21,181 nucleotides of DNA from an uncultured Lysobacteraceae bacterium (GCA_946482585.1 CAMLSI010000021.1:1-21181), one strand, 5' to 3'; positions 1-8,405 are shown, counted from the stretch's first letter. Notes: a model not told the origin generated them from the sequence alone. Made by a program: numbers and translations.

Positions 1-114
1 CATTCCAGGCGGCCGGGTCAAGGCGCGCACCGGCCGATTGTGACGAGAAACGGCCTGGGAAGCGAGGTGGCATTCGCGCGACCCGCGTCCGGCGGTGCCA
101 GGACGCCGGCGTTG

Positions 115-144
115 CGACGGGCCGGCGGCGCGGCCGGCCCGTCG
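115..144 (-). terminator. Strong hairpin after the sugar symporter gene
   Basis: A 12-bp perfect stem (115-126 pairing with 133-144, six-base loop) lies 17 bases downstream of the symporter stop codon when read on the minus strand. No T-run follows it, so it is not a classical intrinsic terminator. It may act as an mRNA 3'-end stabiliser or a weak terminator. The remaining left-edge sequence (1-114) shows no gene that I can support. Confidence 0.4.
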
Positions 145-161
145 GCATCCGGCGCGGCGGC

Positions 162-1472
162 TCAACTGCGTGCGGCGGCGAGCGCGTGCGCCGCGCCGCG
201 GCCGACCGCGTGGCCTTTCAGTGAATAGAAAAGAATATACAAATAGCATGGCGCCGCGATCGCGAGGAACACGAGCTGAAAGTCGTAGACGTCCTTGTAG
301 ATCGCGAAGAAGCGCGGAAGAATCGCGCCGCCGGCGATGCCCATGATCAGCAGCGCCGAGCCTTTCTCCGTGAACCGGCCGAGGCCCGCGATCGCGAGCG
401 GAAAGATCGCCGGCCACATCAGCGCGTTCGCGAGCCCGAGCGCCGCGACGAAACCGACCGACACATAGCCCTTGGTCAGGTAGGCCGCGGCGCTGAAGAT
501 CACGCCGAGCACGGCCGAGATCGCGAGGCCGCGCTGCTGCGACAGATACTTCGGGATCGCCGCGAGTCCGATCAGGTAGCCGAGCAGCATCGCCGCGAGC
601 GTGAATGCGGTGAAGTACGTGGTCTGTTCGCTCGGGATGCCGAAGCTCTTGCCGTAGGTGCCGATCGCATCGGCGGCCAGGACTTCGACGCCGACGTAGA
701 CGAAGATGCACAGAACGCCGAGCAGCAGATGCGGGAACTGCAGCACGCTGCGACGCGGTTCGCCGGTTCCGGCGTCGGTCGCGTTGGCCTTGGCGGATTC
801 GAGTTCGGGCAGCGGCGAGCGCATTATCCAGACGGCGAGCACGGCGAGCACGGCGGCCATGACCATGTACGGCCAGTAGATCTTCGCGGCGAATTCATTG
901 AGCAGCGCGAGCTTGATCTCCGGCGTCGCGGCCGCGGCGACCTGGGCTTCGAAATGGCCGACATCCTTCATCACGAGAACGCCCATGACGATCGGGCTCA
1001 GGATGCCGGCGACCTTGTTGCAGATGCCCATGATGCTGATGCGTGCCGCGGCGCTTTCGATCGGGCCGAGAATGCTGATGTAGGGATTCGATGCGGTCTG
1101 CAGCAGCGACAGGCCCGAACCGATCACGAACAGTCCCGCCAGGCACGCGGGATAATTCCGCATTGTTGCAAATGTTCCAAATATCACAGTGCCGACCGCC
1201 ATCACGCCGAGGCCGAGCGCCATGCCTTTCTTCATGCCGGTGCGTTCGAGGATCATCGACGACGGCAGCGCGAGAAAGAAATAGGCCATGTAGAACGCGA
1301 ACGTGACGAGAAATGCCTTCGCGTCGGTATCGAGATCGAACGCGAGCTTGACGAAGCCGATCAGCGGACCGTTGATCCAGGTCACGAATCCGAAAATGAA
1401 GAACAGCGTGCCGATGATCGCGATGGAGCTGCGGTACTGCGCCTGGCTCCCCGTGTAGGTCGTGCTGGACAT
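162..1472 (-). CDS. nagP: MFS sugar:proton symporter, FucP/NagP type
   Basis: Inner-membrane major facilitator transporter of the fucose/galactose/glucose:H+ symporter family, predicted to import N-acetylglucosamine or a related hexose. It is 436 residues long with about 12 hydrophobic segments. The family hallmark GLSLLQTASNPYI is present in the first half, followed by a conserved stretch around SIMGICNKVAGILSPI. The open frame extends 60 codons further upstream, but that part is Arg-rich and low complexity. The ATG at 1472 is preceded by a GGGGA ribosome-binding site, and the protein from there begins like the family (MSSTTYTGSQ then a hydrophobic helix). It is divergent from the glucokinase-like gene, and the gap between them holds two LacI-type operator-like sites, one overlapping a candidate promoter of this gene. 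The family is confident. The GlcNAc assignment is an inference from the neighbouring hexosaminidase, kinase and receptor; glucose or galactose remain possible. Confidence 0.85.
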   Translation of the reverse strand: MSSTTYTGSQAQYRSSIAIIGTLFFIFGFVTWINGPLIGFVKLAFDLDTDAKAFLVTFAFYMAYFFLALPSSMILERTGMKKGMALGLGVMAVGTVIFGTFATMRNYPACLAGLFVIGSGLSLLQTASNPYISILGPIESAAARISIMGICNKVAGILSPIVMGVLVMKDVGHFEAQVAAAATPEIKLALLNEFAAKIYWPYMVMAAVLAVLAVWIMRSPLPELESAKANATDAGTGEPRRSVLQFPHLLLGVLCIFVYVGVEVLAADAIGTYGKSFGIPSEQTTYFTAFTLAAMLLGYLIGLAAIPKYLSQQRGLAISAVLGVIFSAAAYLTKGYVSVGFVAALGLANALMWPAIFPLAIAGLGRFTEKGSALLIMGIAGGAILPRFFAIYKDVYDFQLVFLAIAAPCYLYILFYSLKGHAVGRGAAHALAAARS

Positions 1473-1564
1473 GCCTCTATTCCCCGTGTGCCTGGTGGCG
1501 TTGGCGCGATGCCGGCCGCGCCGGTGGCGATGCCGCGCCGTCCGGGACGGACGAGACGCGGGAC

Positions 1565-1578
1565 TAGTAACGTTGTCA
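1565..1578. promoter_or_regulatory. LacI-type operator-like site, imperfect copy
   Basis: The sequence TAGTAACGTTGTCA matches the perfect palindrome at 1797-1810 at 11 of 14 positions, with the central AACGTT and the whole right half intact. It overlaps the candidate -10 element of the symporter gene (1580-1575, minus strand), a position suited to repression. Confidence 0.5.
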
Positions 1579-1602
1579 TATCTTGCCCAGTAGCGGCGGC
1601 AA
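1575..1602 (-). promoter_or_regulatory. Candidate sigma-70 promoter of the symporter gene
   Basis: Read on the minus strand, TTGCCG (1602-1597) and TATGAC (1580-1575) are separated by 16 bases, each matching the sigma-70 consensus at 4 of 6 positions. The -10 element overlaps the imperfect operator. The predicted leader to the ATG at 1472 is roughly 95 bases. This is a weak match in GC-rich DNA and is supported mainly by its operator overlap. Confidence 0.3.
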
Positions 1603-1796
1603 TTGCACCTGTCGCGGATGGTGCGATGCAGCGTGCCGGCCGGTCCGGGCAATGCCGACGACCGTTATCGATGAAATTCAGAAATAATAAGAAAAAATAA
1701 AGAGATATGGCTGTAACTGCAGACCAGTTCGCGACCGTGTTCACGGTTCCGGCCGGCATCCGATGCAGTCCGGACAAGTCAATCGGGACGGCCTAT

Positions 1797-1810
1797 TGAC
1801 AACGTTGTCA
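1797..1810. promoter_or_regulatory. Perfect 14-bp palindromic operator, LacI family type
   Basis: TGACAACGTTGTCA is a perfect palindrome with a central CG, the form typical of LacI-family operators. From memory it resembles the sites proposed for NagR-type GlcNAc regulators in Shewanella and Xanthomonas. A perfect -35-like TTGACA (1796-1801) overlaps its left half, though no convincing -10 follows (TCAGAC at 1819-1824 is poor). It lies about 170 bases upstream of the kinase start. A nag-type repressor would be the first candidate ligand. Confidence 0.6.
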
Positions 1811-1981
1811 CGCAAGTTTCAGACTCGGCCCCCGTTCCGCCGCCGTGAGGGTTTTTCAGGGCGCCGCCGCCGCGATGGGGGCGGGTCCGGGGTGGCGGCG
1901 CAGGCGATGGATGGGGACCAAGCGCCGGTGTGCCGGCGCCCGGCGCGACGTCAGCGCCGGATCTTGCTCGGGGAGCACAGC

Positions 1982-3007
1982 GTGGCAGCAGCGAGTCAGC
2001 GAGTCGCCGAAGTCGGAAGCACGCAGGCCGCGCCGTTCGTCGCGGCCGACGTCGGCGGCACGCATGCGCGTATCGGACTCGTGCGGCAACTCGCGGCCGG
2101 TTCCGCAGGAGTCGCCGTCGAGCGCTACGACAAATATGTTTGCGCCGATTTCCCGAATCTCGGCGTTCTGCTGAAGCAATTCCTGCAGTCGATCGGCGAC
2201 GTGCCCGTGCAGCGCGTCGCGATCGCGTGCGCCGGCGTCGCCGTCGGCGACGCACTCGTCAATGCGAATCTGCCCTGGGCCGTGTCGCTGGCCGAGATCC
2301 GTCACGAGATCGGCGTCGACGACGTCACGCTCGTCAACGACTTCGAGGCCGTCGCCTGCGCGACGCACTACCTGCGCGCGAGCGAATGCGTGCTGCTGCC
2401 GGGCGATGCCGCCGCCGCCGAGGGGCCGACTCTGATCGTCGGGCCGGGCACCGGGCTCGGCGCGGCGGTGCGTATTCCGGGGCGGCACCGCCCGATCGTG
2501 CTCGCGACCGAAGCGGGACAGGCCGCGCTCGCGCCAGGCAACGAGCTCGAAGTCGAAATCCTGCGCCTGCTGATGCGCCAGTCGGGCCATGTCAGCAACG
2601 AAAGCGCGCTGTCCGGTCCGGGTCTCGTGCAGCTCTACAACGCGCTGTGCACGATCCGTCGCGTACAGCCGAGTCTGCGCGCGCCGGCCTCGATCACCGA
2701 AGCCGCGCTGAGCGCGCACGACGCGCTCGCGATCGAGACGCTGAATCTGTTCTGCGCCTGGCTCGGCAGCGTCGTCGGCGATCTCGCGCTGAGTTGCGGC
2801 GCGCGCGGCGGCGTGCATCTGGCCGGCGGAATCCTGCCGCACATCCGGCAGTTCCTGCTGCATTCGAATTTCAGCGCGCGCTTTCTCGCCAAGGGCGTGA
2901 TGCGTCCGGTACTCGAGCGCATTCCGGTGAGCCTCATCGACCACGGCCAGCTCGGCGTGATCGGCGCGGCCTGCTGGCTGCTCGACGCGCGTGCGGAGAG
3001 CGGTTGA
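1982..3007 (+). CDS. glk: Glucokinase-family sugar kinase (Glk or alternative GlcNAc kinase)
   Basis: Cytoplasmic ATP-dependent hexose kinase of the bacterial glucokinase family (COG0837 type), 341 residues. Visible motifs are the phosphate-binding DVGGT (23-27), NLPW, the catalytic Asp in VNDFEA (D120), GPGTGLG (154-160), SGPGL, and the second nucleotide-binding LAGGI (about 280-284). The frame is open from 1763, but a GTG at 1982 has a perfectly placed GGGGAG (1970-1975) and gives the family length. The sugar-contact motif that is EGGH in E. coli Glk reads EAGQ here (177-180), so the His is replaced by Gln. Xanthomonas GlcNAc loci carry glucokinase-like genes proposed as alternative GlcNAc kinases (nagK-II). 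The context fits that role, but sequence alone cannot separate it from a glucokinase. It is followed by the TonB receptor after 163 bases. Confidence 0.85.
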   Translation: MAAASQRVAEVGSTQAAPFVAADVGGTHARIGLVRQLAAGSAGVAVERYDKYVCADFPNLGVLLKQFLQSIGDVPVQRVAIACAGVAVGDALVNANLPWAVSLAEIRHEIGVDDVTLVNDFEAVACATHYLRASECVLLPGDAAAAEGPTLIVGPGTGLGAAVRIPGRHRPIVLATEAGQAALAPGNELEVEILRLLMRQSGHVSNESALSGPGLVQLYNALCTIRRVQPSLRAPASITEAALSAHDALAIETLNLFCAWLGSVVGDLALSCGARGGVHLAGGILPHIRQFLLHSNFSARFLAKGVMRPVLERIPVSLIDHGQLGVIGAACWLLDARAESG

Positions 3008-3022
3008 ACACGACCGAGTTTC

Positions 3023-3042
3023 GACGCTCCGCGCGGGGCGTC
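3023..3042 (+). terminator. Hairpin after the sugar kinase gene
   Basis: An inverted repeat (3023-3030 with 3035-3042, GCGC loop, one G-T pair) begins 16 bases after the kinase stop codon. No T-run follows, so it may be a weak terminator, a processing site, or a stabilising structure that sets different levels of kinase and receptor mRNA. Confidence 0.35.
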
Positions 3043-3170
3043 ACCTTATGGAAGTTCATGTGACAGGACGCGTTGACACAAGACGTACTCACCGAGGCCC
3101 GTAAGGCGAGGTTGCGCGCGCAGCCGGCACCAGGCGGCAAACAACAAACGGTAGGGAAGGGGAACACCTC

Positions 3171-5816
3171 ATGATCATTCGCAGAAATCTGCTCGCCCTG
3201 AGCATCGTCACCGCACTGAGCCTCTACGGCGTCGCGCACGCGGAAACCGCAGCCGATCCGAAGGACACGCAGGAACTCGAGGAAGTCGTCGTCAAGGGCA
3301 TACGCCAGAGTCTCAAGGCGTCGCTCGACACCAAGCGCGAAGCCGAAGCCGTGGTCGAGTCGATCACGGCCGAAGACATCGGCAAGTTCCCGAACACCAA
3401 CGTCGCCGAGGCGATGGCGCAGATTCCCGGCGTCACGATCGACCGCCGTTTCGGCCAGGGCGAGCGCGTCAGCATCGACGGCACCGATCCGTCGCTGAAC
3501 CTGTCCTTCCTCGACGGTCATCCGGTCGCGCAGTCGATCTGGCTCTACGGCGAGCAGCCGAACCGCGGCTTCGACTACACCCTGATCGCGCCGGAAATCC
3601 TCGGCCGTCTCGAAGTGTACAAGTCGCCCGAAGCGCGCCTGCCCGAGGGCTCGATCGGCGGCACCATCCTCATGCACACGCGCAAGCCGCTCGATCTCGA
3701 GAGGAACACGCTCAGCGGTTCGGTCGGCTACAGCTACAGCGACCAGGCGTCCAAGGGGAAGCCGAACGCGTCGATCCTCTACAGCGTCAAGAATGACGCC
3801 GAGACCTTCGGTCTCGCGGTCGCGGCGCAGCACTATGAAGAGCAGGTCGACCGCCAGGGCATCGAAATCTTCGGTTACGTGCCGGCGTCGACGTTCGCGA
3901 ACGCGACCGGCGTGTCGCCGGGCACGATGGTGCCCAACTCGGTCAATGCGGCGTGGTTCCAGCAGACGCGCAAGCGCAACAGCGCGGTCGTCAATCTCGA
4001 AATGAAGCCGAACGACAATTTCGAGGCGACGCTCAGCGGTCTCTACATCCGCGAGAACTTCAACAACTACAACCAGTCGATGTACAGCTTCACGACGTGG
4101 CTGCCGTCGACGGTGGCCGCGGTCGACCGCCTAGGCGACGTGCGCGGCGGCGTCGCGCAGTCCGGTCACTCGTCGTCCAACGGCGGCGCGGTGATCTACG
4201 ACAACCAGGCGCGCGAATCCGAGGTGACGACCAAGGGTCTCGACCTCGACATGAAGTATCGCGGCGAAGGCTGGGATCTCGGCGGCCAGATCGGCCGTTC
4301 CAAGTCGGAAAACCCGAACATCACGCAGTGGTTCATCGAACCCGTGTATTTCGGCGGTTTCAGCTGGGATACCAGTCGCGGCATCACGTTCGACGATCCG
4401 GCCGCCGCGCGCAATCCGGCGAACTGGAAAGATGCGGGCTGGATGGGCAACCGCGGCATCTTCTCCTCGGAAGGCGAAGACACCTACGGCCAGCTCGACT
4501 TCAGCAAGAACTTCGACAGCGTGTTCCATACGCTGCAGGTCGGCTATCGCCACAACAAGCATGAAGAAGCCTACGGTCTCGCGGTCTACGGCGGCGTTCG
4601 CCTGGGCTCGCTCGCCGACGTCGGCACGATCGGCTACACCGACACCATGGGCGCGTTCAACGGCTTCTCGTACGATCACGGCCATCACGTCTATGTCGGC
4701 CGCGACAACGTGATCAACTGGGTGCGCGGTTCGCCGATCAACTACTCGGCGCCGGATCCGGGCTCGACGATCAACAACACTTGGGCGCTCGATCAGACCA
4801 CCGACGCGTTCTACGCGCAGCTGAACTTCCAGACCGAGGGCAAGCTCCACGGCAACTTCGGCGTGCGCTATGTCGACACCGAAACCAATGCCTCGGGCTA
4901 CAACCCCGGCGGCAACGCGCCGGTGCTGCCGGCGCCGGCCGGGTGGTGGCAGACCAAGACCAGCAACTACGACAAGCCGCTGCCGTCGTTCAACCTGATC
5001 TACGACGCCACCGACGACGTCGTGCTGCGCTTCAGCGGCGCGAAGGTCATCGCCTGGGCGCCGTACAACCAGATGGTGAACAACACCTTCCTCAACGACG
5101 CGACCCTGACCGGCGCCGGCGGCAACGCCGATCTCGCGCCGTACGAGTCGACGAACTTCAACGTGTCGGCCGAGTGGTACTTCGCCGAATCGTCGGTGCT
5201 CGCCGCGTCGATCTTCTACAAGGACGTGTCGAACTACATCGACCGCGTCGCGCGCATCGAGCGCCAGTACAACTCGATCCGTGACAACAACCCGGACCAG
5301 TGGGGCACGCTCGTCGGTTTCAACGGCTGCACCGCGGACGGCTTCTGCGACTACAGCATCAGCCGGCCGTTCAACGCCGGCAGCGCGAAGGTGAAGGGCT
5401 TCAACCTGAACTACCAGCAGCCGTTCGGCGAAACCGGTTTCGGCATCGCGGCGAACTACACGCATGCGCTCGGTCGCACCGATCAGGGCAACCCGATGCC
5501 GTACCAGTCGAAGAACGCGCTGACGATCAGCCCGTACTACGAGAAGGGTCCGTTCAGCGCGCGCCTGAACTACAACTTCCGCAGCAAGTACCTCGCGGGC
5601 GGCTACGTCGCCGGCGCGGCGCCGGCCAGCGTCGACGACTACACCGAAGTCGGCGCGAGCATCGGCTACAACTTCACCGAGAACCTCGGCGTCACGTTCG
5701 ACGCATCGAACCTGACCAACGAAAAGTACTTCCAGTACCTCGGGACCGAAGACTACGTAGCGGGCAAGTACTCGACCGGCCGTCGCTACATGCTGACCCT
5801 GCGCGCGGGCTTCTGA
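3171..5816 (+). CDS. TonB-dependent outer-membrane receptor, carbohydrate type
   Basis: Outer-membrane active transporter of 881 residues, powered by TonB-ExbBD, probably importing chitooligosaccharides or a related glycan. An N-terminal Sec signal (hydrophobic to residue 24, cleavage at AHA/ET) is followed by the LEEVVVKGIRQSL region often seen just before the plug in the Xanthomonas-Caulobacter class (TIGR01782 type). The plug occupies about 45-175 (motifs AEAMAQIPGV, VSIDG, LEVYKSPEA, GSIGGTI). The rest is a beta-barrel rich in Tyr, Asn and Phe and ends RAGF with the terminal Phe needed for BAM assembly. The ATG at 3171 has an AGGGGAA site. It sits between a sugar kinase and a GH20 enzyme, an arrangement known as a carbohydrate-utilisation (CUT) locus. 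It has its own terminator. The family is secure; the substrate is inferred from neighbours. Confidence 0.93.
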   Translation: MIIRRNLLALSIVTALSLYGVAHAETAADPKDTQELEEVVVKGIRQSLKASLDTKREAEAVVESITAEDIGKFPNTNVAEAMAQIPGVTIDRRFGQGERVSIDGTDPSLNLSFLDGHPVAQSIWLYGEQPNRGFDYTLIAPEILGRLEVYKSPEARLPEGSIGGTILMHTRKPLDLERNTLSGSVGYSYSDQASKGKPNASILYSVKNDAETFGLAVAAQHYEEQVDRQGIEIFGYVPASTFANATGVSPGTMVPNSVNAAWFQQTRKRNSAVVNLEMKPNDNFEATLSGLYIRENFNNYNQSMYSFTTWLPSTVAAVDRLGDVRGGVAQSGHSSSNGGAVIYDNQARESEVTTKGLDLDMKYRGEGWDLGGQIGRSKSENPNITQWFIEPVYFGGFSWDTSRGITFDDPAAARNPANWKDAGWMGNRGIFSSEGEDTYGQLDFSKNFDSVFHTLQVGYRHNKHEEAYGLAVYGGVRLGSLADVGTIGYTDTMGAFNGFSYDHGHHVYVGRDNVINWVRGSPINYSAPDPGSTINNTWALDQTTDAFYAQLNFQTEGKLHGNFGVRYVDTETNASGYNPGGNAPVLPAPAGWWQTKTSNYDKPLPSFNLIYDATDDVVLRFSGAKVIAWAPYNQMVNNTFLNDATLTGAGGNADLAPYESTNFNVSAEWYFAESSVLAASIFYKDVSNYIDRVARIERQYNSIRDNNPDQWGTLVGFNGCTADGFCDYSISRPFNAGSAKVKGFNLNYQQPFGETGFGIAANYTHALGRTDQGNPMPYQSKNALTISPYYEKGPFSARLNYNFRSKYLAGGYVAGAAPASVDDYTEVGASIGYNFTENLGVTFDASNLTNEKYFQYLGTEDYVAGKYSTGRRYMLTLRAGF

Positions 5817-5824
5817 TCGATGCA

Positions 5825-5850
5825 GCGACGGCCGCAACGACGGCCGTCGC
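5825..5850 (+). other. Perfect hairpin just after the receptor gene
   Basis: A 10-bp perfect stem (5825-5834 with 5841-5850, six-base loop) begins 8 bases after the receptor stop. No T-run follows, and a true terminator lies about 45 bases further on. This is probably a 3' mRNA-stabilising structure upstream of the real terminator. Confidence 0.5.
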
Positions 5851-5892
5851 CTTCGATCGGTGCGAACCGCTTCATCTCCAACGTGGTGACTT

Positions 5893-5926
5893 AGGGCCGG
5901 GTGTGGATCTCGGCCCTCTTTTTTTT
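5893..5926 (+). terminator. Rho-independent terminator of the receptor gene
   Basis: AGGGCCG (5893-5899) pairs perfectly with CGGCCCT (5911-5917), can extend inward by a G-T and a G-C pair, and is followed by eight Ts (5919-5926). It separates the receptor transcript from the hexosaminidase gene, which must therefore have its own promoter. A lone TATGAT at 5965-5970 is the only -10-like element seen there, without a convincing -35. Confidence 0.88.
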
Positions 5927-6032
5927 CTCCCTGAGTGGATGCCGCCGTCGCCGCCGGGAGTCTCTATGATGCGTCGCCGGGCGCGCGCTTCGAGCGCGGC
6001 TGCGGCGCTCGCCAACGACAGACGAGGTGCCC

Positions 6033-8405
6033 ATGTATCGTCCGAGATCCGCGCGCTTTGCAGGATTCGCCGTCGCAGCGCTGCTGGCCGCGTGTGCGCA
6101 CGCGCCTTCGAGTCCGGGCCGGGCGGAAGCCGCGGAGGCCGCCGTCGTGCCGCTCGATGCGATCGTGCCGGCGCCTGCCGACGTGAAGCCGGCGCCGACG
6201 CGCGCACCCGTGCGCATCGATGCGACGACGAAGGTCGACGCCTGCGGCGGCGAAGCGCAGAGAACCGCGCAGTACTTCGTCGAACTCGTGCAGCGCACGC
6301 GCGGATTCGTGTTGACGGTCGATTGCGCCGCGAAGAAGCCCGCGACCGGCATCCGCTTCGTCTTTCAGTCCGGCCGTGACGCCTATGACGGATGGCATCG
6401 GCTCGAGGTCGGCGACGGCGTCGTCGAAATCGAATCCGGCAGCGAAGCCGGCCTGTTCTACGGCGCCGTGTCGCTGTGGCAACTGCTGACGGCACACCCG
6501 GGCGACGCGGCTTCCGCGACGCAGATCGCTGCCGGCACGATCACCGACTGGCCGCGCTACCCGTGGCGCGGCCTCATGCTCGACTCGGCGCGTCACTACC
6601 AGCCGCCGGCGTTCATCAAGAAACTCATCGATGCGATGGCGCTGCACAAGCTCAACACGCTGCACTGGCATCTGACCGACGACCAGGGCTGGCGCATCGA
6701 GATCAAGAAATACCCGCGCCTGACCGACGTCGGCGCCTGGCGCGTTCCGCCGGGACCGGCCGCTGCGGCCGACATCGATCCGGCGACCGGCAAGCCGCGC
6801 CGCTACGGCGGCTACTACACGCAGGACGAGATCCGCGACATCGTCGCCTATGCGGCGCAGCGGCATGTCGTCATCGTTCCCGAGATCGACATGCCCGGTC
6901 ATGCGCAGGCGGCGATCGCGGCCTATCCGGAACTCGGCACCGGCGACAAGCCCGGCGTGTCGACGGACTGGGGTGTTCACACGTATCTGCTCAATGTGGA
7001 CGAAGCGACATTTGCGTTCATCGAAGGCGTGCTCGACGAGGTCGTCGAGCTGTTTCCGTCGCGCTACATCCACATCGGCGGCGACGAGGCGGTCAAGGAT
7101 CGCTGGAAGGCATCCAAGCGCGTGCAGGCGCGGCGCCGGCAGCTCGGCGTCGCCGACGACACGGCGCTGCAGTCGTGGTTCGTCGCGCGCCTGGAAAAAA
7201 TGCTCGAAAAGCACCAGCGCAAACTCATCGGCTGGGACGAAATCCTGGAGGGCGGACGCCTGCCCGAGAGCGCGAGCGTGATGTCGTGGCGCGGCACGGC
7301 GGGCGCGATCGAGGCGGCGCGCGCGGGCCACGACGTCGTGCTGTCGCCGTCGCCGGACCTGTACCTCGACAACCTGCAGAGCGACGCGGCCGACGAACCT
7401 TCGGGCCGGCCCTACCTGGTCACGCTCGAAAAGCTCTACGGCTTCGAACCGACGCCGGCCGAACTCGACCAGGAACAGGGCAAGCACGTGCGCGGCGCGC
7501 AGGCGAACGTCTGGGTCGAGCACATGCGCACGACCGCGCGCATCGAACATGCCGTGTTCCCGCGCCTTGCGGCGCTCGCGGAAGTGAACTGGACGCCGCG
7601 CGATCGTCGCGACTGGCAGGGGTTTCTCGCGCGGCTGCCGGCGCAGTTCGCACGCTATCGCCTACTGGACATCGACTACGCCGAGTCGGCCTTCCTGCCG
7701 CGCGCGGCGGTAACGGCGGACGCGGCGCGACCGGACGCCGTCGAAGTCGCGCTGTCGAACCAGACCGGTTTCGGCGTCTTGCGCTACACGCAGGACGGCA
7801 GCGAACCCTCGGCGTCGTCGCCGTCCTATGATGCGCCGCTGCGCGTGCCGGTCGGAACGCCGCTGCGCGTCGCCGCGTTCGCGGGCGATACGGCGCTGAC
7901 GCGCCCGGTGGCGATCGCGACCGACGCCGCGGCGCTGCAGCGCCGCGCCAGCGGCGAACTCAAATCCTGTCGCGACAACGGCCTCGTATTGCGGCTCGAG
8001 GACGATGCGCCGATCGACGGCGAGCGGCCGTTCTACAGCGTCGACATCTTCGATGCCTGCTGGATATGGCCGCAGGCCGGCCTCGCGGCGAACACCGCGG
8101 TCGAGATCGATGTCGGCAGCGTGCCGTACAACTTCCAGCTCTGGCGCGATGCCAAGAACGTGGTCCGGCGCAAACCCGCGACGGCGAGCGGAGAGCTCGA
8201 GATCCGGCGCGGCCGCTGCACCGGAAAGCCGTGGCTCAGGCTGCCGCTGAAACCCGCCGTCGGCAACGCCGAACGCACCACCTTGCACGCGAAACTGCCG
8301 TCCCGCGGCAAGGACGCCGTCGCGGCCGAAGACCTCTGCTTCGTGTTCACGCGTCCGGACACCAGGACGCTCTGGGTCATCGATCAGGTGCGGCTGGTGC
8401 CCTAG
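6033..8405 (+). CDS. Lipoprotein beta-N-acetylhexosaminidase, GH20
   Basis: Glycoside hydrolase family 20 enzyme that removes terminal beta-linked GlcNAc/GalNAc by substrate-assisted catalysis, 790 residues. The lipobox LAAC (C21) predicts a lipoprotein facing the periplasm or cell surface. A GH20b-like N-domain (about 45-170) precedes the catalytic barrel (about 173-545), with RGLMLDSARHYQP, HWHLTDDQGWRIE, EIDMPGHAQA, the catalytic pair D351-E352 in HIGGDEA, and WDEI. A chitobiase-type C-terminal beta domain (about 570-630, YTQDGSEPS) and about 150 further residues follow. The frame also opens with GTG at 6027, but ATG 6033 is better spaced from GAGG (6024-6027). It follows the receptor's terminator, so it is separately transcribed. 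It would release GlcNAc from oligomers brought in by the receptor. The C-terminal 150 residues are not a domain I recognise. Confidence 0.92.
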   Translation: MYRPRSARFAGFAVAALLAACAHAPSSPGRAEAAEAAVVPLDAIVPAPADVKPAPTRAPVRIDATTKVDACGGEAQRTAQYFVELVQRTRGFVLTVDCAAKKPATGIRFVFQSGRDAYDGWHRLEVGDGVVEIESGSEAGLFYGAVSLWQLLTAHPGDAASATQIAAGTITDWPRYPWRGLMLDSARHYQPPAFIKKLIDAMALHKLNTLHWHLTDDQGWRIEIKKYPRLTDVGAWRVPPGPAAAADIDPATGKPRRYGGYYTQDEIRDIVAYAAQRHVVIVPEIDMPGHAQAAIAAYPELGTGDKPGVSTDWGVHTYLLNVDEATFAFIEGVLDEVVELFPSRYIHIGGDEAVKDRWKASKRVQARRRQLGVADDTALQSWFVARLEKMLEKHQRKLIGWDEILEGGRLPESASVMSWRGTAGAIEAARAGHDVVLSPSPDLYLDNLQSDAADEPSGRPYLVTLEKLYGFEPTPAELDQEQGKHVRGAQANVWVEHMRTTARIEHAVFPRLAALAEVNWTPRDRRDWQGFLARLPAQFARYRLLDIDYAESAFLPRAAVTADAARPDAVEVALSNQTGFGVLRYTQDGSEPSASSPSYDAPLRVPVGTPLRVAAFAGDTALTRPVAIATDAAALQRRASGELKSCRDNGLVLRLEDDAPIDGERPFYSVDIFDACWIWPQAGLAANTAVEIDVGSVPYNFQLWRDAKNVVRRKPATASGELEIRRGRCTGKPWLRLPLKPAVGNAERTTLHAKLPSRGKDAVAAEDLCFVFTRPDTRTLWVIDQVRLVP

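Larger units (their letters stand above)
1473..1981. promoter_or_regulatory. Divergent control region between symporter and sugar kinase
   Basis: This is a 509-base gap without a supported gene. It contains two copies of a LacI-like operator (1565-1578 and 1797-1810), a candidate minus-strand promoter, a perfect TTGACA overlapping the right operator, and an AT-rich stretch at about 1680-1710 that stands out in this GC-rich DNA. Open frames crossing the gap are Arg-rich shadows. The distance and the paired sites suggest coordinated control of both divergent genes by a regulator encoded elsewhere. Confidence 0.6.

Noticed and set aside
1473..1652. N-terminal 60-residue extension of the symporter
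   Set aside because: It is Arg/His-rich, would cover the candidate promoter and operator, and the ATG at 1472 has a good ribosome-binding site and family-like start.
3060..3080. TGACA direct repeat and TTGACA (3073-3078) upstream of the receptor as a promoter or operator
   Set aside because: No -10 element is found at proper spacing and the repeat does not form the palindrome seen at 1797-1810.
4131..5837. Open minus-strand frame of 568 codons inside the receptor gene
   Set aside because: Antisense shadow of a clear TonB-dependent receptor; the translation shows no recognisable domain.
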